Shown here one piece after another: positions 8,243-16,766 of a stretch of 64,000 bases of DNA. Source of the stretch: Bacteroidales bacterium. GTDB taxonomy: Bacteria; Bacteroidota; Bacteroidia; Bacteroidales; UBA3824. The position numbers and the translations under genes were made by a program. The DNA lies in NCBI GenBank assembly GCA_016286055.1, contig JAEERW010000001.1, positions 124,001 to 188,000 on the forward strand, read 5' to 3'. The notes beneath the pieces are model-generated. The model saw only the letters and a program-made list of their open reading frames with translations. It had not been told where the DNA came from and made no database searches. Position 1 is the stretch's first letter. Each line of letters opens with the position of its first letter.

Positions 8243-8586
8243 TTTATCAATCCCCCCACTGCGGCACCAGTAAGACAGCCAAAAATAGCGAGCTTTACCT
8301 CTCTGCGGTCGCCGTGCTTGCAAGCGTATACGATAGCCACAGCAATGGGGCCTGCACCCGCGCCGTACAAAGTGTAAGTGCCAACTGCCGAAACTATTGA
8401 GGTAAACAAGAATGTGGGCATTCTTCCCGGCATTGCGGAGTCGGTAAAGTTGCTAATGGCAATGCTGTCGGCTGTGGCAAATTTTTCGGCAATGCCTGCG
8501 TCTGAAAACAAATCTGGGTCTCCTCCATCGGCATAACTTGCAGAAAAACAGAATAAGAAAAATATGAGAGATAGTAGCTTCTTCAT
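8224..8586 (-). CDS. Small exported or membrane protein of unknown function
   Basis: 120 aa: a signal peptide (MKKLLSLIFFLFCFSASYADG), an acidic spacer (DPDLFSDAGIAEKFATAD), then two glycine/alanine-rich hydrophobic stretches (about 52-80 and 95-113) separated by KHGDRREVK. It is the first gene of a tightly overlapping set, its stop lying 19 bases inside the LolA-YidD fusion gene. I recognise no family. The coupling suggests it works with the YidD-domain protein in the envelope. Confidence 0.6.
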   Translation of the reverse strand: MKKLLSLIFFLFCFSASYADGGDPDLFSDAGIAEKFATADSIAISNFTDSAMPGRMPTFLFTSIVSAVGTYTLYGAGAGPIAVAIVYACKHGDRREVKLAIFGCLTGAAVGGLIKWLTVK

Positions 8587-8590
8587 TGTT

Positions 8591-9085
8591 TTATTTGTGA
8601 GATTTGCGTTCGAGATTTGCGTTGATATAGTGGTTGAGCTGTTTTTCGAGCTGTTCTACTTCGCCAATTGAGAACGACGAAATGTTGAATGCCGGATATG
8701 TAAACTCCTCAACCTCGCGTTGCTTGTTGATGCCGCGTATTGTGATCGACAATGTACGTCTGAGACCGAACAGCTGTTTTTTGATTATGTATTTGTGCAA
8801 TAGTTGTTTTTTGATGCTGAACGCCACATGTTGACGCATTATCGGGAATGCGTTGTAGGTGCGAATCTCTATTGGGTCTTTTTCGTCGCAAAAGCTGAAG
8901 AATGATGGGCGAAGCACCAGCAGCATAAACAGAAATACTACGGCAAATATGATTCCCGCCACCAATAGCGATAGTGGGTGCGGTCTATCAACGTAATAGT
9001 AAATAAATGATCCTATACTGAGAAGGAATGTTACGATATACGCCAATCTGTATTTCGATGTCGATAAAAGGTTATCTGTGTACAT
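8591..9085 (-). CDS. Two-helix membrane protein with a PH-like C-terminal domain
   Basis: 164 aa. Two transmembrane helices (about residues 15-32 and 38-60) are followed by a soluble domain (about 63-160) with alternating beta-like segments (EIRTYNAFPIMRQHVAFSIK, RRTLSITIRGINKQREVEEFTYP), which resembles the bacterial PH-like domains of small membrane proteins. It lies 4 bases upstream of the preceding small protein gene and 27 bases downstream of aroB on the same strand. No enzymatic motif is visible. Confidence 0.55.
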   Translation of the reverse strand: MYTDNLLSTSKYRLAYIVTFLLSIGSFIYYYVDRPHPLSLLVAGIIFAVVFLFMLLVLRPSFFSFCDEKDPIEIRTYNAFPIMRQHVAFSIKKQLLHKYIIKKQLFGLRRTLSITIRGINKQREVEEFTYPAFNISSFSIGEVEQLEKQLNHYINANLERKSHK

Positions 9086-9112
9086 GTTGTATAATGTTAT
9101 CTATGTTAAAAA

Positions 9113-10168
9113 TTAAATATTCATTTGGTTGTAGAACGAGAAAGCCTGGCAGATGTCTTCTTCGTTGCAGTTGACATCGTATTGATATTTGCCGAATTCG
9201 CTTACGAGCGAGAACGATATTTTGCCGCCTGAGTTTTTCTTGTCGTGTTGCATTAATTCTATAAGTGTTTTATAAGTTTCCATTCCAAATCTGAACGATG
9301 GGAAATATGTACCTATCATTTTGGAAACTTCTATAAGGTTTTTAATAGGGAATCCCATATAGTGGTTGCTCAAGAAAAGTTCGCACACTATGCCTGCCGC
9401 CACCGCCTCGCCATGCAATAGGGGAGAAGGCGTTGAAAATGAATAACTTTCAATGGCGTGCCCGATTGTATGACCAAAATTGAGCATTTTTCTAAGCCCC
9501 TTTTCGGTGGGGTCGGCAGATGTAAACTCGTTTTTTATCTTGATTGATGTTTCTACAAGTAGCGATAGTAATTGGTAGTCGGGATTTTTAGGGTCGAATG
9601 TCAATAGGCTCTCGAAATAACCACGGTCAACGAGCAGCGCATGTTTTATCATTTCGGCAAATCCTGAAATAATCTGCCTTTGTGGAAGTGATTTTAAGAA
9701 TGTGGAATCAACAATCACTTTGTGAGGATTGTTGAAAACTCCGATTTCGTTTTTAAAGTGTTGAAAATCAACAGCTAATTTGCCTCCACACGAAGCGTCG
9801 ACCTGCGCGAGGAGAGTTGTAGGCACATTAACGAACTTTATGCCCCGTTTGAAAAGCGATGCGGCAAGTCCGCCCATATCGCCAATTACACCACCACCAA
9901 TGTTAACAAAAAGGCTTTTGCGGTCGGCACCTCCGTTGCTTAGATTTGACCATATAACGCTCAGAGTGTCAATGTTTTTGTATTGCTCGCCACTGTGAAT
10001 TTCTATTATCGACGCACCGCTTTCGCTAATGCAGGGTAGGAGAGGGAGGCAGTATTTGGCAGTATTTTCGTCTACTAGCACAAAAACTTTTGACGGCACT
10101 CCTTTGATAATATCCGACAAAACAGCGTCGGCATTTTGCGTACATACTACATTTTCAGGCAGATTCAT
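9113..10168 (-). CDS. aroB: 3-dehydroquinate synthase
   Basis: AroB converts DAHP to 3-dehydroquinate, the second step of the shikimate pathway. The 351-aa protein shows the NAD-binding GGGVIGDMGGLAASLFKRG near residue 91, PTTLLAQVDASCGGKLAVD near 116, the metal/substrate motif FAEMIKHALL near 170, LNFGHTIGHAIE near 235 and LLHGEAVAAGIV near 254, the last two supplying zinc ligands. The length is normal. It appears to head the minus-strand run that continues into the YidD-containing envelope genes; the region upstream is shared with the divergent metK leader. Confidence 0.96.
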   Translation of the reverse strand: MNLPENVVCTQNADAVLSDIIKGVPSKVFVLVDENTAKYCLPLLPCISESGASIIEIHSGEQYKNIDTLSVIWSNLSNGGADRKSLFVNIGGGVIGDMGGLAASLFKRGIKFVNVPTTLLAQVDASCGGKLAVDFQHFKNEIGVFNNPHKVIVDSTFLKSLPQRQIISGFAEMIKHALLVDRGYFESLLTFDPKNPDYQLLSLLVETSIKIKNEFTSADPTEKGLRKMLNFGHTIGHAIESYSFSTPSPLLHGEAVAAGIVCELFLSNHYMGFPIKNLIEVSKMIGTYFPSFRFGMETYKTLIELMQHDKKNSGGKISFSLVSEFGKYQYDVNCNEEDICQAFSFYNQMNI

Positions 10169-10286
10169 GCTTATTTTGTGTGTTTGTTTTCGGTTTCAAA
10201 GATATAAAATTTGTTAAACAATATACATTACTAAATGCAATTATGCTTTTTTTTGAATTTTTATAACCGAATATGAAAATAATTGT

Positions 10287-10294
10287 TACTTTTG
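10287..10294 (+). promoter_or_regulatory. Probable -7 promoter element of metK
   Basis: TACTTTTG is a perfect TAnnTTTG Bacteroidetes -7 element. Transcription would begin a few bases downstream, near 10300, just ahead of the predicted riboswitch. No TTTG element lies at the expected distance upstream. Confidence 0.5.
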
Positions 10295-10315
10295 CGGCAA
10301 CAATGTTGGGTAAAT

Positions 10316-10372
10316 ATCGCGGACGGATTTGGTTTGATTGCAACCGCTAAAAAAAATGCTAAAGCAACACTG
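10316..10372 (+). ncRNA. Probable SAM-II riboswitch in the metK leader
   Basis: The leader has the order of elements of the SAM-II (SAM-alpha/metA) aptamer. Stem P1 is GCGG (10319-10322) with CCGC (10344-10347). The 21-base loop between contains GATTT and ends in TTGCAA directly before the 3' P1 strand, as in characterised SAM-II RNAs. A ten-base A-rich linker leads to GCTAAAG at 10358. Possible pseudoknot pairs are ATT/AAT and GTT/AAC. The gene controlled, SAM synthase, is the expected kind of target. The distance to the metK ATG is about 57 bases. I matched it from memory of the motif, not by a covariance search. Confidence 0.68.
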
Positions 10373-10428
10373 CCTCCCTTTATTGCTACCTCAAACTTTT
10401 TTTTAATAATCAAAATTATTAACACGTT

Positions 10429-11709
10429 ATGTCATATTTTTTTACATCCGAATCAGTTTCGGAAGGGCATCCCGACAAAGTGGCAGACCAGATTTCTGAC
10501 GCACTTTTGGATGAATTTTTAAAACAAGACGCTGAGAGCAAGGTGGCTTGTGAAACTTTTGTTACCACAGGCCTTGCCGTTTTGGGAGGCGAAGTAAAAA
10601 CAGAGGCGTATGTCGACGTGCAGCAGACTGCCCGCGACGTTATCAATCGCATCGGTTACACCAAGGGAGAATATATGTTTGACGGCAACAGTTGCGGCGT
10701 TATCTCCGCTATTCATGGTCAGAGCCAGGATATTAACCGTGGTGTTGAGCGCGAAGACCTTGACAATCAAGGCGCAGGCGACCAAGGTATGATGTTTGGC
10801 TATGCTGTAAAAGAGTCGCAAAACCTTATGCCTTACAGCATCGAGCTCGCTCACAAGCTTCTTATCGAACTTGCTGCCATCCGCCGCGAGGGTAAGCAGA
10901 TGACCTATCTTCGCCCTGACAGCAAGAGTCAGGTGACGATAGAATACGGCGACAACAATGTTGCAAAACGTATCGATACTATCGTTATTTCCACTCAGCA
11001 CGACGAGTTTATCAAAGCTGACACTCCCAAAAAGCAACTCAAGGCCGACAAGGATATGGTTGCAAAAATTACCGAAGATGTCCGCGATATTCTCATCCCT
11101 CGTTTGTTGAAGAAATTAAGCGCTAAGGAGAAGGCTCTTTTTAAGGGCGATTATAAATTGTTGGTTAACCCCACTGGTAAGTTTGTAATCGGTGGACCTC
11201 ACGGTGATACTGGTCTCACAGGCCGTAAGATAATTGTTGACACTTACGGTGGCAAGGGTGCACACGGCGGCGGAGCATTTTCGGGCAAAGACCCCTCAAA
11301 GGTAGACCGCAGCGCTGCTTACGCTACTCGCCATATAGCCAAAAACTTGGTGGCTGCCGGTATTGCCGACGAATGCCTCGTGCAGGTGGCTTACGCTATC
11401 GGTGTGGCTCAGCCAGTAGGCTTGTATGTTAACACTTATGGCACAAGCAAGGTTAAAATCAGCGACGGCGAAATTGCTGAGAAACTTCTCAAGATTTTCG
11501 ACCTCCGTCCCGCTGCCATTATCCGCCGATTGAAACTTAAAAACCCGATTTTCTTAGATACTGCCGCTTACGGTCATTTTGGACGCGAACCTTACTCCAA
11601 AAAAGTGGAAGTGATAGAAAACGGTAAAAAGGTGAAAAAAGAGGTAGAATTTTTCACTTGGGAAAAACTTGACTATGTAGACACTCTCAAAAAAGAATTC
11701 GGAATTTAA
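10429..11709 (+). CDS. metK: S-adenosylmethionine synthase
   Basis: MetK makes SAM from methionine and ATP in the cytosol. The protein starts [17 protein letters not shown], with the conserved ATP-binding [18 protein letters not shown] near residue 118 and [16 protein letters not shown] near 277 are the two family signatures. At 426 aa it is longer than the E. coli enzyme (about 384) because of insertions, including the segment near 130-230 and a Lys-rich C-terminal insert ([16 protein letters not shown]), as in other Bacteroidetes. It is monocistronic, with a strong terminator downstream, and is probably controlled by a SAM-II riboswitch. Confidence 0.97.
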   Translation: MSYFFTSESVSEGHPDKVADQISDALLDEFLKQDAESKVACETFVTTGLAVLGGEVKTEAYVDVQQTARDVINRIGYTKGEYMFDGNSCGVISAIHGQSQDINRGVEREDLDNQGAGDQGMMFGYAVKESQNLMPYSIELAHKLLIELAAIRREGKQMTYLRPDSKSQVTIEYGDNNVAKRIDTIVISTQHDEFIKADTPKKQLKADKDMVAKITEDVRDILIPRLLKKLSAKEKALFKGDYKLLVNPTGKFVIGGPHGDTGLTGRKIIVDTYGGKGAHGGGAFSGKDPSKVDRSAAYATRHIAKNLVAAGIADECLVQVAYAIGVAQPVGLYVNTYGTSKVKISDGEIAEKLLKIFDLRPAAIIRRLKLKNPIFLDTAAYGHFGREPYSKKVEVIENGKKVKKEVEFFTWEKLDYVDTLKKEFGI

Positions 11710-11742
11710 CCTTTTTTTTAAACTTATTATACAATATTTGGC

Positions 11743-11782
11743 AAGGAATATGGTTATTAATAATGCAACCATATTCCTTTTA
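11743..11782 (+). terminator. Intrinsic terminator after metK
   Basis: A 13-bp perfect inverted repeat (AAGGAATATGGTT / AACCATATTCCTT) with an 11-base loop, followed by a short T-rich run. It isolates metK from the exosortase pair downstream. Confidence 0.75.
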
Positions 11783-11858
11783 TGTTGGTCAGAAACATAA
11801 AGGTTATTAATTACGTATAGTTGTTTAGTTATAACAACCATGGTTTATTGATTGAGAT

Positions 11859-12083
11859 ATGAATAAACAGAAAAAAATATTATTCTTCGTTTCCTTTGCA
11901 TTGTGTATGCTATTTAGTGGGGAATTGTTGGCAGGAGTCGGTAATGGAGGCAAGCCTCAGTATCCTGTTCCTCTCGATGGTGGTGTATCTGCTCTTATAG
12001 CTGCTGGCGTGGCTTACGGAGTTAAAAAGTATCGCGACTATCGTTTAAGCAAGAGGGAAGAAGATAGCAAAACTTCTGAATAG
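11859..12083 (+). CDS. Small PID-CTERM-type protein, presumed exosortase substrate
   Basis: 74 aa: a signal peptide (about 1-25), a short Gly-rich mature segment (GVGNGGKPQYPV), then PLDGG at 38-42, a hydrophobic helix (VSALIAAGVAYGV) and a basic tail (KKYRDYRLSKR). This tripartite end, with a P-[IL]-D-G-G motif before the helix, matches my recollection of the PID-CTERM sorting signal of Bacteroidetes. The mature peptide would be only about 10-15 residues if it is cut at the motif. It sits 14 bases ahead of an exosortase gene, so the two are probably enzyme and dedicated substrate. The function of the released peptide is unknown. Confidence 0.72.
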   Translation: MNKQKKILFFVSFALCMLFSGELLAGVGNGGKPQYPVPLDGGVSALIAAGVAYGVKKYRDYRLSKREEDSKTSE

Positions 12084-12097
12084 ACTATTAACTTTTT

Positions 12098-12640
12098 ATG
12101 TCTACCAGGTTTTATCATAGCTGGTCGCCGTTGGCAAAGGTGGGTTTTAATCTCGCAGTTGCGGCAGTGGCGGGTTTCCTTTTCTTTTTCTGTCTGAAAA
12201 AAAACTATTATGTGTTTGCCCTTTATGAGGAAGGGGTCTACCTTCTTACCGAGTTTATTGCTAATTCGGTAAAAAATATTCTTAATCTATTTGGTTATCA
12301 CTGCTATACATTTGGTAAAATAATAACCGACTCCTATGGCGGCGGACTTATTTTAGACCGAGGTTGTGTGGGACGCACAGTTTTGGTTGTGTTTTCTGCG
12401 TTTATAATCGCCACTCCTGCAGAGGTTAAGCGCAAGATACTCTATACGCTTGCCGGTTTTGTGGTGATAATTTTGCTTAATATTCTCCGCTTAATTATGC
12501 TCATTCTTGTGGCACAATATCATCCAGATTGGTTCGACTTTACTCACGAATACCTTTTCAAATATATCCTTTACGCAGGTGTGTTTGGACTTTGGGTGTT
12601 GTGGGTAAGGAAATTCAGGTCTTCATCTTCTTCTTTTTAG
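12098..12640 (+). CDS. Exosortase/archaeosortase-family transpeptidase
   Basis: 180-aa polytopic membrane protein. The exosortase catalytic residues are in order: Cys90 (LDRGCVGRTV), Arg131 (LNILRLIML) and His150 (DFTHEYLFKY), each at the end of a transmembrane helix. It is short and single-domain, like other compact Bacteroidetes exosortases, some of which I recall as XrtX; I cannot confirm the subtype. Exosortases cleave C-terminal sorting signals of exported proteins. The small PLDGG protein directly upstream is the obvious candidate substrate. Its 3' end overlaps the converging downstream gene by 26 bases. Confidence 0.78.
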   Translation: MSTRFYHSWSPLAKVGFNLAVAAVAGFLFFFCLKKNYYVFALYEEGVYLLTEFIANSVKNILNLFGYHCYTFGKIITDSYGGGLILDRGCVGRTVLVVFSAFIIATPAEVKRKILYTLAGFVVIILLNILRLIMLILVAQYHPDWFDFTHEYLFKYILYAGVFGLWVLWVRKFRSSSSSF

Positions 12641-13871
12641 CAGCAGGAAATAGAACATTGTTGAGTATCAGTCGGTAACCTGGCGAGTTTGGGTGTAGGT
12701 CGAGGTCGGTAGGTGGGTCACCTACATAGTGTAGGTAATCTTCGGGGTCGTGTCCACCATACCACGTCCATGTGCCTTTTCCAAATTCTCCGTGTATGTA
12801 GCGGGCTTCGTTGGCTGCTTTGTTTTCGCCCATAATCAAGACCGAACTTTTCAAAACTTCTTTTCGATACGATGTTGTTTGCCCCATGAAACCGTCGATG
12901 ATATTTTCGTGGTTTTGGCAGAGCATCGTAGGCACGGGGTCCCATTTAGCGGAAAACTCAAACAAGGTGAAAATGTCGTTTTCTTTTTGTACACGTCGGG
13001 TTGTGGTGGCGTCAATGTCGCTGTATTCGTATACGTTTGGGTTGAGCTCAAGTTTGAAATTTTTAAAGGCGAATGTAGCGTTGAAATCGAGTTTTGATTG
13101 ACAGTTGGGGTCAATAGGGTCGCCGTCGAACATTGATTGGCAGATGTCGGTGTTTTCGGCAGCGAGGGCAATGTCGAAACTGTCAGTGGCACTGCACATT
13201 GCAAACATAAATCCTCCGTTTTCTACAAACTGCTTTATGGTTTTTGCCACTGCCAATTTTAGTTTTGATACTTTGGTGTATCCCATTTTCTGCGCAAGTG
13301 CGTTAAATTCAATTACTTGGTTTTTGTACCAAGGTACATTTTTGTATGATGCATAAAATTTTCCGAATTGCCCGGTGAAGTCTTCGTGGTGTACGTGCAG
13401 CCAGTCGTATTTCGACAGCTCGCCTGTGAGGATTTCTTCATCGTATACCACTGTGTAAGGTATCTCGGCGTATGTGAGCACCAACATAACTGCATCGTCC
13501 CACGGTTTGTAGGTTTTTGGTGCGTAAACTGCTATTCTTGGAGCTTTTTCTAATTTTATGTGCTCCATGTTTACATCGTTGCGCGAAATTTGTGCTAAAA
13601 TATTGTCGGCTGCTGCGTCTGGAATTTGTTGGAAACTTACGTTTCTAACCCTGCAAATGGTGGCTATCTGATCGGTATAGTCGGTTAAAAAACTTCCTCC
13701 GCGGTAGTTGAGCAGCCATTCGGCTGTAAATCCTGCCTCCAAAACTGAGTATGTAACGCCGTAGGCTTTAAGGTGGTTGGTCTGGCTCTCGTCCATGGGA
13801 ATCAGAATCTTCATTGCAACGGAGGGCAGCGCAGAAATTATTACTATCAATATGGCGGCAATAATTCTCAT
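12615..13871 (-). CDS. Exported protein of the Bacteroidetes 'asparagine synthetase B' family
   Basis: 418 aa from the ATG at 13871, which gives a signal peptide (MRIIAAILIVIISALPSVA); the frame remains open further upstream within dnaB but encodes an Arg-rich shadow. Conserved stretches include KILIPMDESQTNHLKAYG, AEWLLNYRGGSFL, KYDWLHVHHEDFTGQ, GGFMFAMCSATDSFDIAL and TWTWYGGHDPEDYLHYVG. I recall this family as annotated asparagine synthetase B in Bacteroidetes, but it has no ATP-pyrophosphatase or N-terminal glutaminase motif, and the name is doubtful. The GGFMFAMCSATD region resembles a glutamine-amidotransferase-like fold. It sits 14 bases downstream of dnaB. Real function unknown. Confidence 0.7.
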   Translation of the reverse strand: MRIIAAILIVIISALPSVAMKILIPMDESQTNHLKAYGVTYSVLEAGFTAEWLLNYRGGSFLTDYTDQIATICRVRNVSFQQIPDAAADNILAQISRNDVNMEHIKLEKAPRIAVYAPKTYKPWDDAVMLVLTYAEIPYTVVYDEEILTGELSKYDWLHVHHEDFTGQFGKFYASYKNVPWYKNQVIEFNALAQKMGYTKVSKLKLAVAKTIKQFVENGGFMFAMCSATDSFDIALAAENTDICQSMFDGDPIDPNCQSKLDFNATFAFKNFKLELNPNVYEYSDIDATTTRRVQKENDIFTLFEFSAKWDPVPTMLCQNHENIIDGFMGQTTSYRKEVLKSSVLIMGENKAANEARYIHGEFGKGTWTWYGGHDPEDYLHYVGDPPTDLDLHPNSPGYRLILNNVLFPAAKKKKMKT

Positions 13872-13885
13872 ATTGTTATACGGTA

Positions 13886-15496
13886 TTAAAAAGGAACGTC
13901 GCCGCTGTCGTTGATTGGAGCTGCGTAGTTGCTGTTTTGTGGTTGCGGGGCAAATGGATTGTATTCTATGTCGGGCACACCGCCCATTTGCGGCATCGAT
14001 GGTATTCCTGCCATTGGGTTTGAGGGTGCCGAACTTCCGTTCATTTTGCTTACAAAGGTCTGCGCAAGGTTTCCTGCATCGTCGGCTACCATAAGACCTT
14101 GGTTGTCCCACTCTTCAAATCTTGCAAATTCGGCACGGAAGTGTAGGTTTACATCCTCTAATGCGCCGTTGCGGTGCTTTGCTATGATAATTTGACCGAG
14201 ACCTTCGGTAGAGTTGCCTTGTTCGTCTTGCATTATTCCAAATTTTTCAGGACGGTGAATAAAGCATACGATGTCGGCATCCTGCTCTATGGCGCCTGAT
14301 TCACGGAGGTCGCTCAGCTGCGGACGCTTGTCGCCGGCACGCATTTCTACCTGACGGCTCAACTGCGATAGTGCAATTATAGGTATGTTTAGCTCTTTGG
14401 CTATGGCTTTGATGCCGCGCGAAATGGTTGACACCTCTTGCTCACGGTTGCCTCTAACTTCGGGGGGACCTGTCATAAGCTGCAGGTAGTCAATGATTAC
14501 CATCTCTATGTTGTGCTGCATTTTTAAGCGTCGGCATTTGGCACGAAGTTCAAAAAGCGATATACCTGCAGTATCGTCGATGTATAGAGGTGCGCCTTCG
14601 AGGTTTTTGATTTTACTGTCTAATTGTGTCCATTCGTAGTCTTCGAGTTTGCCAGTGCGTATCTTGTCGCTTGGTAGCTCTGTTTCGGATACTATTAAAC
14701 GGTTAACTAACTGTACAGCCGACATTTCCAGAGAGAATATCGCTACTGGCACTTTGTGATAAACTGTCATGTTACGAGCCATAGAAAGCACAAATGCAGT
14801 TTTACCCATAGATGGACGGGCAGCCACAACAATCATGTCGCTGCGTTGCCAGCCTTGCGTTATGCGGTCTAATGATGTAAAGCCTGATGGTACACCGCTG
14901 AGACCGTCGGTACGTTTTGATGCCTCTTCTATCTGGTCAATTGCTACTTTTAGCACTTGATCCATGCTCTGCGTGTCGTTTTTGATATTGCCATAAGCGA
15001 GGTCGAAGATTTTTTTCTCCGAAAAGTTGAGCAGGTCGTCAACATCGCTTCCAAGGTCGTATGCTTTGCTCTCGATTTCGGAAGCAACTTTTATTAGTTC
15101 CCTTTGGATATATTTCTGCGCGATAATGCGTGCATGAAATTCTAAGTGGGCAGCACTACCTACACGCTCGGTGAGCGATGCAATGTAGTATGCTCCTCCA
15201 ATTTCGTCTAATTCTCCTCGCGACCGCAGACGTTCGCTTACAGTGTATATGTCGATAGGATAATGCTCAGTAGACAGCTCAACAATCACTTCAAAAATTT
15301 TGCGATGCTTGTCGGAATAGAAACTTTCGGGCTTGAGAATATTCATCACCTCAATTTCCGACCCCTTTTCAAGCATGATGGCGCCGAGCACAAGTCCTTC
15401 GAGGTCTTCTGCCTCTGGGGGCTTGCGTCCGTACTGCGCATTGATATCAATGATATCCTGCTGCTTCTTTTTTTGAATGTTGTTGTATACGGGCAT
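13886..15496 (-). CDS. dnaB: Replicative DNA helicase DnaB
   Basis: DnaB unwinds DNA at the replication fork as a hexameric ATPase. I take the ATG at 15496 (MPVYNNIQKKKQQ), 536 aa; a TTG five codons earlier is less likely. The N-terminal domain (about 20-170) carries PPEAEDLEGLVLGAIML. The RecA-like domain has Walker A AARPSMGKTAFVLS, Walker B MVIIDYLQLMTG, and LSQLSRQVE and LSDLRESGAIEQDAD. No intein is present. The extended C-terminus rich in Pro, Met and Asn is common in Bacteroidetes. It lies 20 bases downstream of accA on the same strand. Confidence 0.95.
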   Translation of the reverse strand: MPVYNNIQKKKQQDIIDINAQYGRKPPEAEDLEGLVLGAIMLEKGSEIEVMNILKPESFYSDKHRKIFEVIVELSTEHYPIDIYTVSERLRSRGELDEIGGAYYIASLTERVGSAAHLEFHARIIAQKYIQRELIKVASEIESKAYDLGSDVDDLLNFSEKKIFDLAYGNIKNDTQSMDQVLKVAIDQIEEASKRTDGLSGVPSGFTSLDRITQGWQRSDMIVVAARPSMGKTAFVLSMARNMTVYHKVPVAIFSLEMSAVQLVNRLIVSETELPSDKIRTGKLEDYEWTQLDSKIKNLEGAPLYIDDTAGISLFELRAKCRRLKMQHNIEMVIIDYLQLMTGPPEVRGNREQEVSTISRGIKAIAKELNIPIIALSQLSRQVEMRAGDKRPQLSDLRESGAIEQDADIVCFIHRPEKFGIMQDEQGNSTEGLGQIIIAKHRNGALEDVNLHFRAEFARFEEWDNQGLMVADDAGNLAQTFVSKMNGSSAPSNPMAGIPSMPQMGGVPDIEYNPFAPQPQNSNYAAPINDSGDVPF

Positions 15497-15516
15497 TATA
15501 GATTTCGGCAAAGGAA

Positions 15517-16470
15517 TTATTCTTCAATGAATACGCCCATGTTAGCAAATTTGTCGAGCCTCTGCTGCAAAAGTTGCTCAACGGGTATTGAACGTAATGT
15601 TTTGAGACTGTCTAAGATAGTCTTTTTTACGGTTTTAAATATTTCTTCTGGATTAGAGTGAGCACCTCCCATAGGCTCTTTAATTATGCCGTCGATGAGG
15701 TGGTTGCCGTACATATCTTCGGCCGATAGCTTAAGAGCGGCTGCTGCGTCGCGTTTGAAATCCCAACTGCGCCAAAGAATGCTTGAGCAAGATTCGGGAG
15801 CGATTACAGAGTACCATGTGTTTTCGAGCATATAAACACGGTCGCCCACGCCAATGCCAATGGCTCCGCCTGACGCGCCTTCGCCTATAACTATGCATAT
15901 GATAGGCACTTTGATACGGAACATTTCGTAAATATTGCGGGCAATAGCCTCTGCTTGTCCACGTTCCTCAGCCTCAGCGCCAGGGTAAGCGCCTGGAGTG
16001 TCGATGAATGTTACTACTGGTTTGTTGAATTTTTCTGCCATGCGCATAAGCCTTAGTGCCTTGCGGTAGCCTTCGGGATTTGCCATACCGAAATTGCGAT
16101 ATTGGCGCATTTTGGTGTTTACACCCTTCTGCTGGCCAATGAACATTATGCTTTGTCCATCTACCATGCCCCATCCGCCTACCATAGCGGTGTCGTCTTT
16201 AATCTGACGGTCGCCGTGCAGTTCTATAAAGTCGTCGCAAATTGCGTTGATATATGCAAGGGTGTATGGTCTTTCGGGATGACGCGAAACCTGAACGCGC
16301 TGCCACGGAGTGAGGTTTTCGTAAATATCTTTGCGGGTGGCAGTTATCTTGTTCTTGAGGTCGGTTATTGTGGCTTCGATGTCCACTGCACCTGCTGCTT
16401 TTATCTCCTCAGCTTTGGCTAACTGTTCTTCAAGTTCCTGTATAGGCTGTTCAAATTCAAGAAGTTGCAT
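15517..16470 (-). CDS. accA: Acetyl-CoA carboxylase carboxyltransferase subunit alpha
   Basis: AccA forms, with AccD, the carboxyltransferase that makes malonyl-CoA for fatty acid synthesis. The ATG at 16470 gives [17 protein letters not shown], the normal N-terminus and 317 aa; a longer frame to 16521 starts with TTG and would include the probable promoter. The crotonase-like core includes [23 protein letters not shown] near 172 and [17 protein letters not shown] near 214, with the oxyanion-forming glycines. It leads into dnaB 20 bases later. Confidence 0.96.
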   Translation of the reverse strand: MQLLEFEQPIQELEEQLAKAEEIKAAGAVDIEATITDLKNKITATRKDIYENLTPWQRVQVSRHPERPYTLAYINAICDDFIELHGDRQIKDDTAMVGGWGMVDGQSIMFIGQQKGVNTKMRQYRNFGMANPEGYRKALRLMRMAEKFNKPVVTFIDTPGAYPGAEAEERGQAEAIARNIYEMFRIKVPIICIVIGEGASGGAIGIGVGDRVYMLENTWYSVIAPESCSSILWRSWDFKRDAAAALKLSAEDMYGNHLIDGIIKEPMGGAHSNPEEIFKTVKKTILDSLKTLRSIPVEQLLQQRLDKFANMGVFIEE

Positions 16471-16766
16471 AATAATTTTGTTTAAAGGTGTAACCAATTT
16501 TTCTTTTATTTCGAAATGCAAAGTTAATAATTCTTTCGTGAATAAAAAACACGTAAAATCTAAAACTGAAATGTTTCTCTCTTTTTCTAATAATTATTCT
16601 GAATAGTTGTACGTGTGTTTTTTAGTTTATTACACACAACATATTTTTATTATGCTTTACATACAGACAATTATATAGGTATATTTGATATACATTATAT
16701 ACATTTGTAAAATGTAAAATTACATTTTATTTATAATTGTGAACATTGATACAATTGTAAAAAATC
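16471..16766. other. AT-rich intergenic region upstream of accA
   Basis: About 296 bases between radA and accA, with no credible reading frame. It holds a likely accA -7 element (minus strand, 16519-16526). The rest is very AT-rich and includes several short palindromic A/T stretches; I see no terminator with a clear G/C stem and no RNA gene. Confidence 0.6.
16519..16526 (-). promoter_or_regulatory. Probable -7 promoter element of accA
   Basis: On the minus strand this reads TAACTTTG, a full TAnnTTTG match about 50 bases upstream of the accA ATG. Its position supports the shorter accA start. Confidence 0.45.

Noticed and set aside
10519..11037. 172-aa minus-strand open frame inside metK
   Set aside because: Antisense shadow of a strongly conserved gene; no start signal or family features.
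13872..14111. 80-residue N-terminal extension of the 'asparagine synthetase B' family gene
   Set aside because: It lies within dnaB, is Arg/Gln-rich, and precedes a clean signal peptide at the ATG at 13871.
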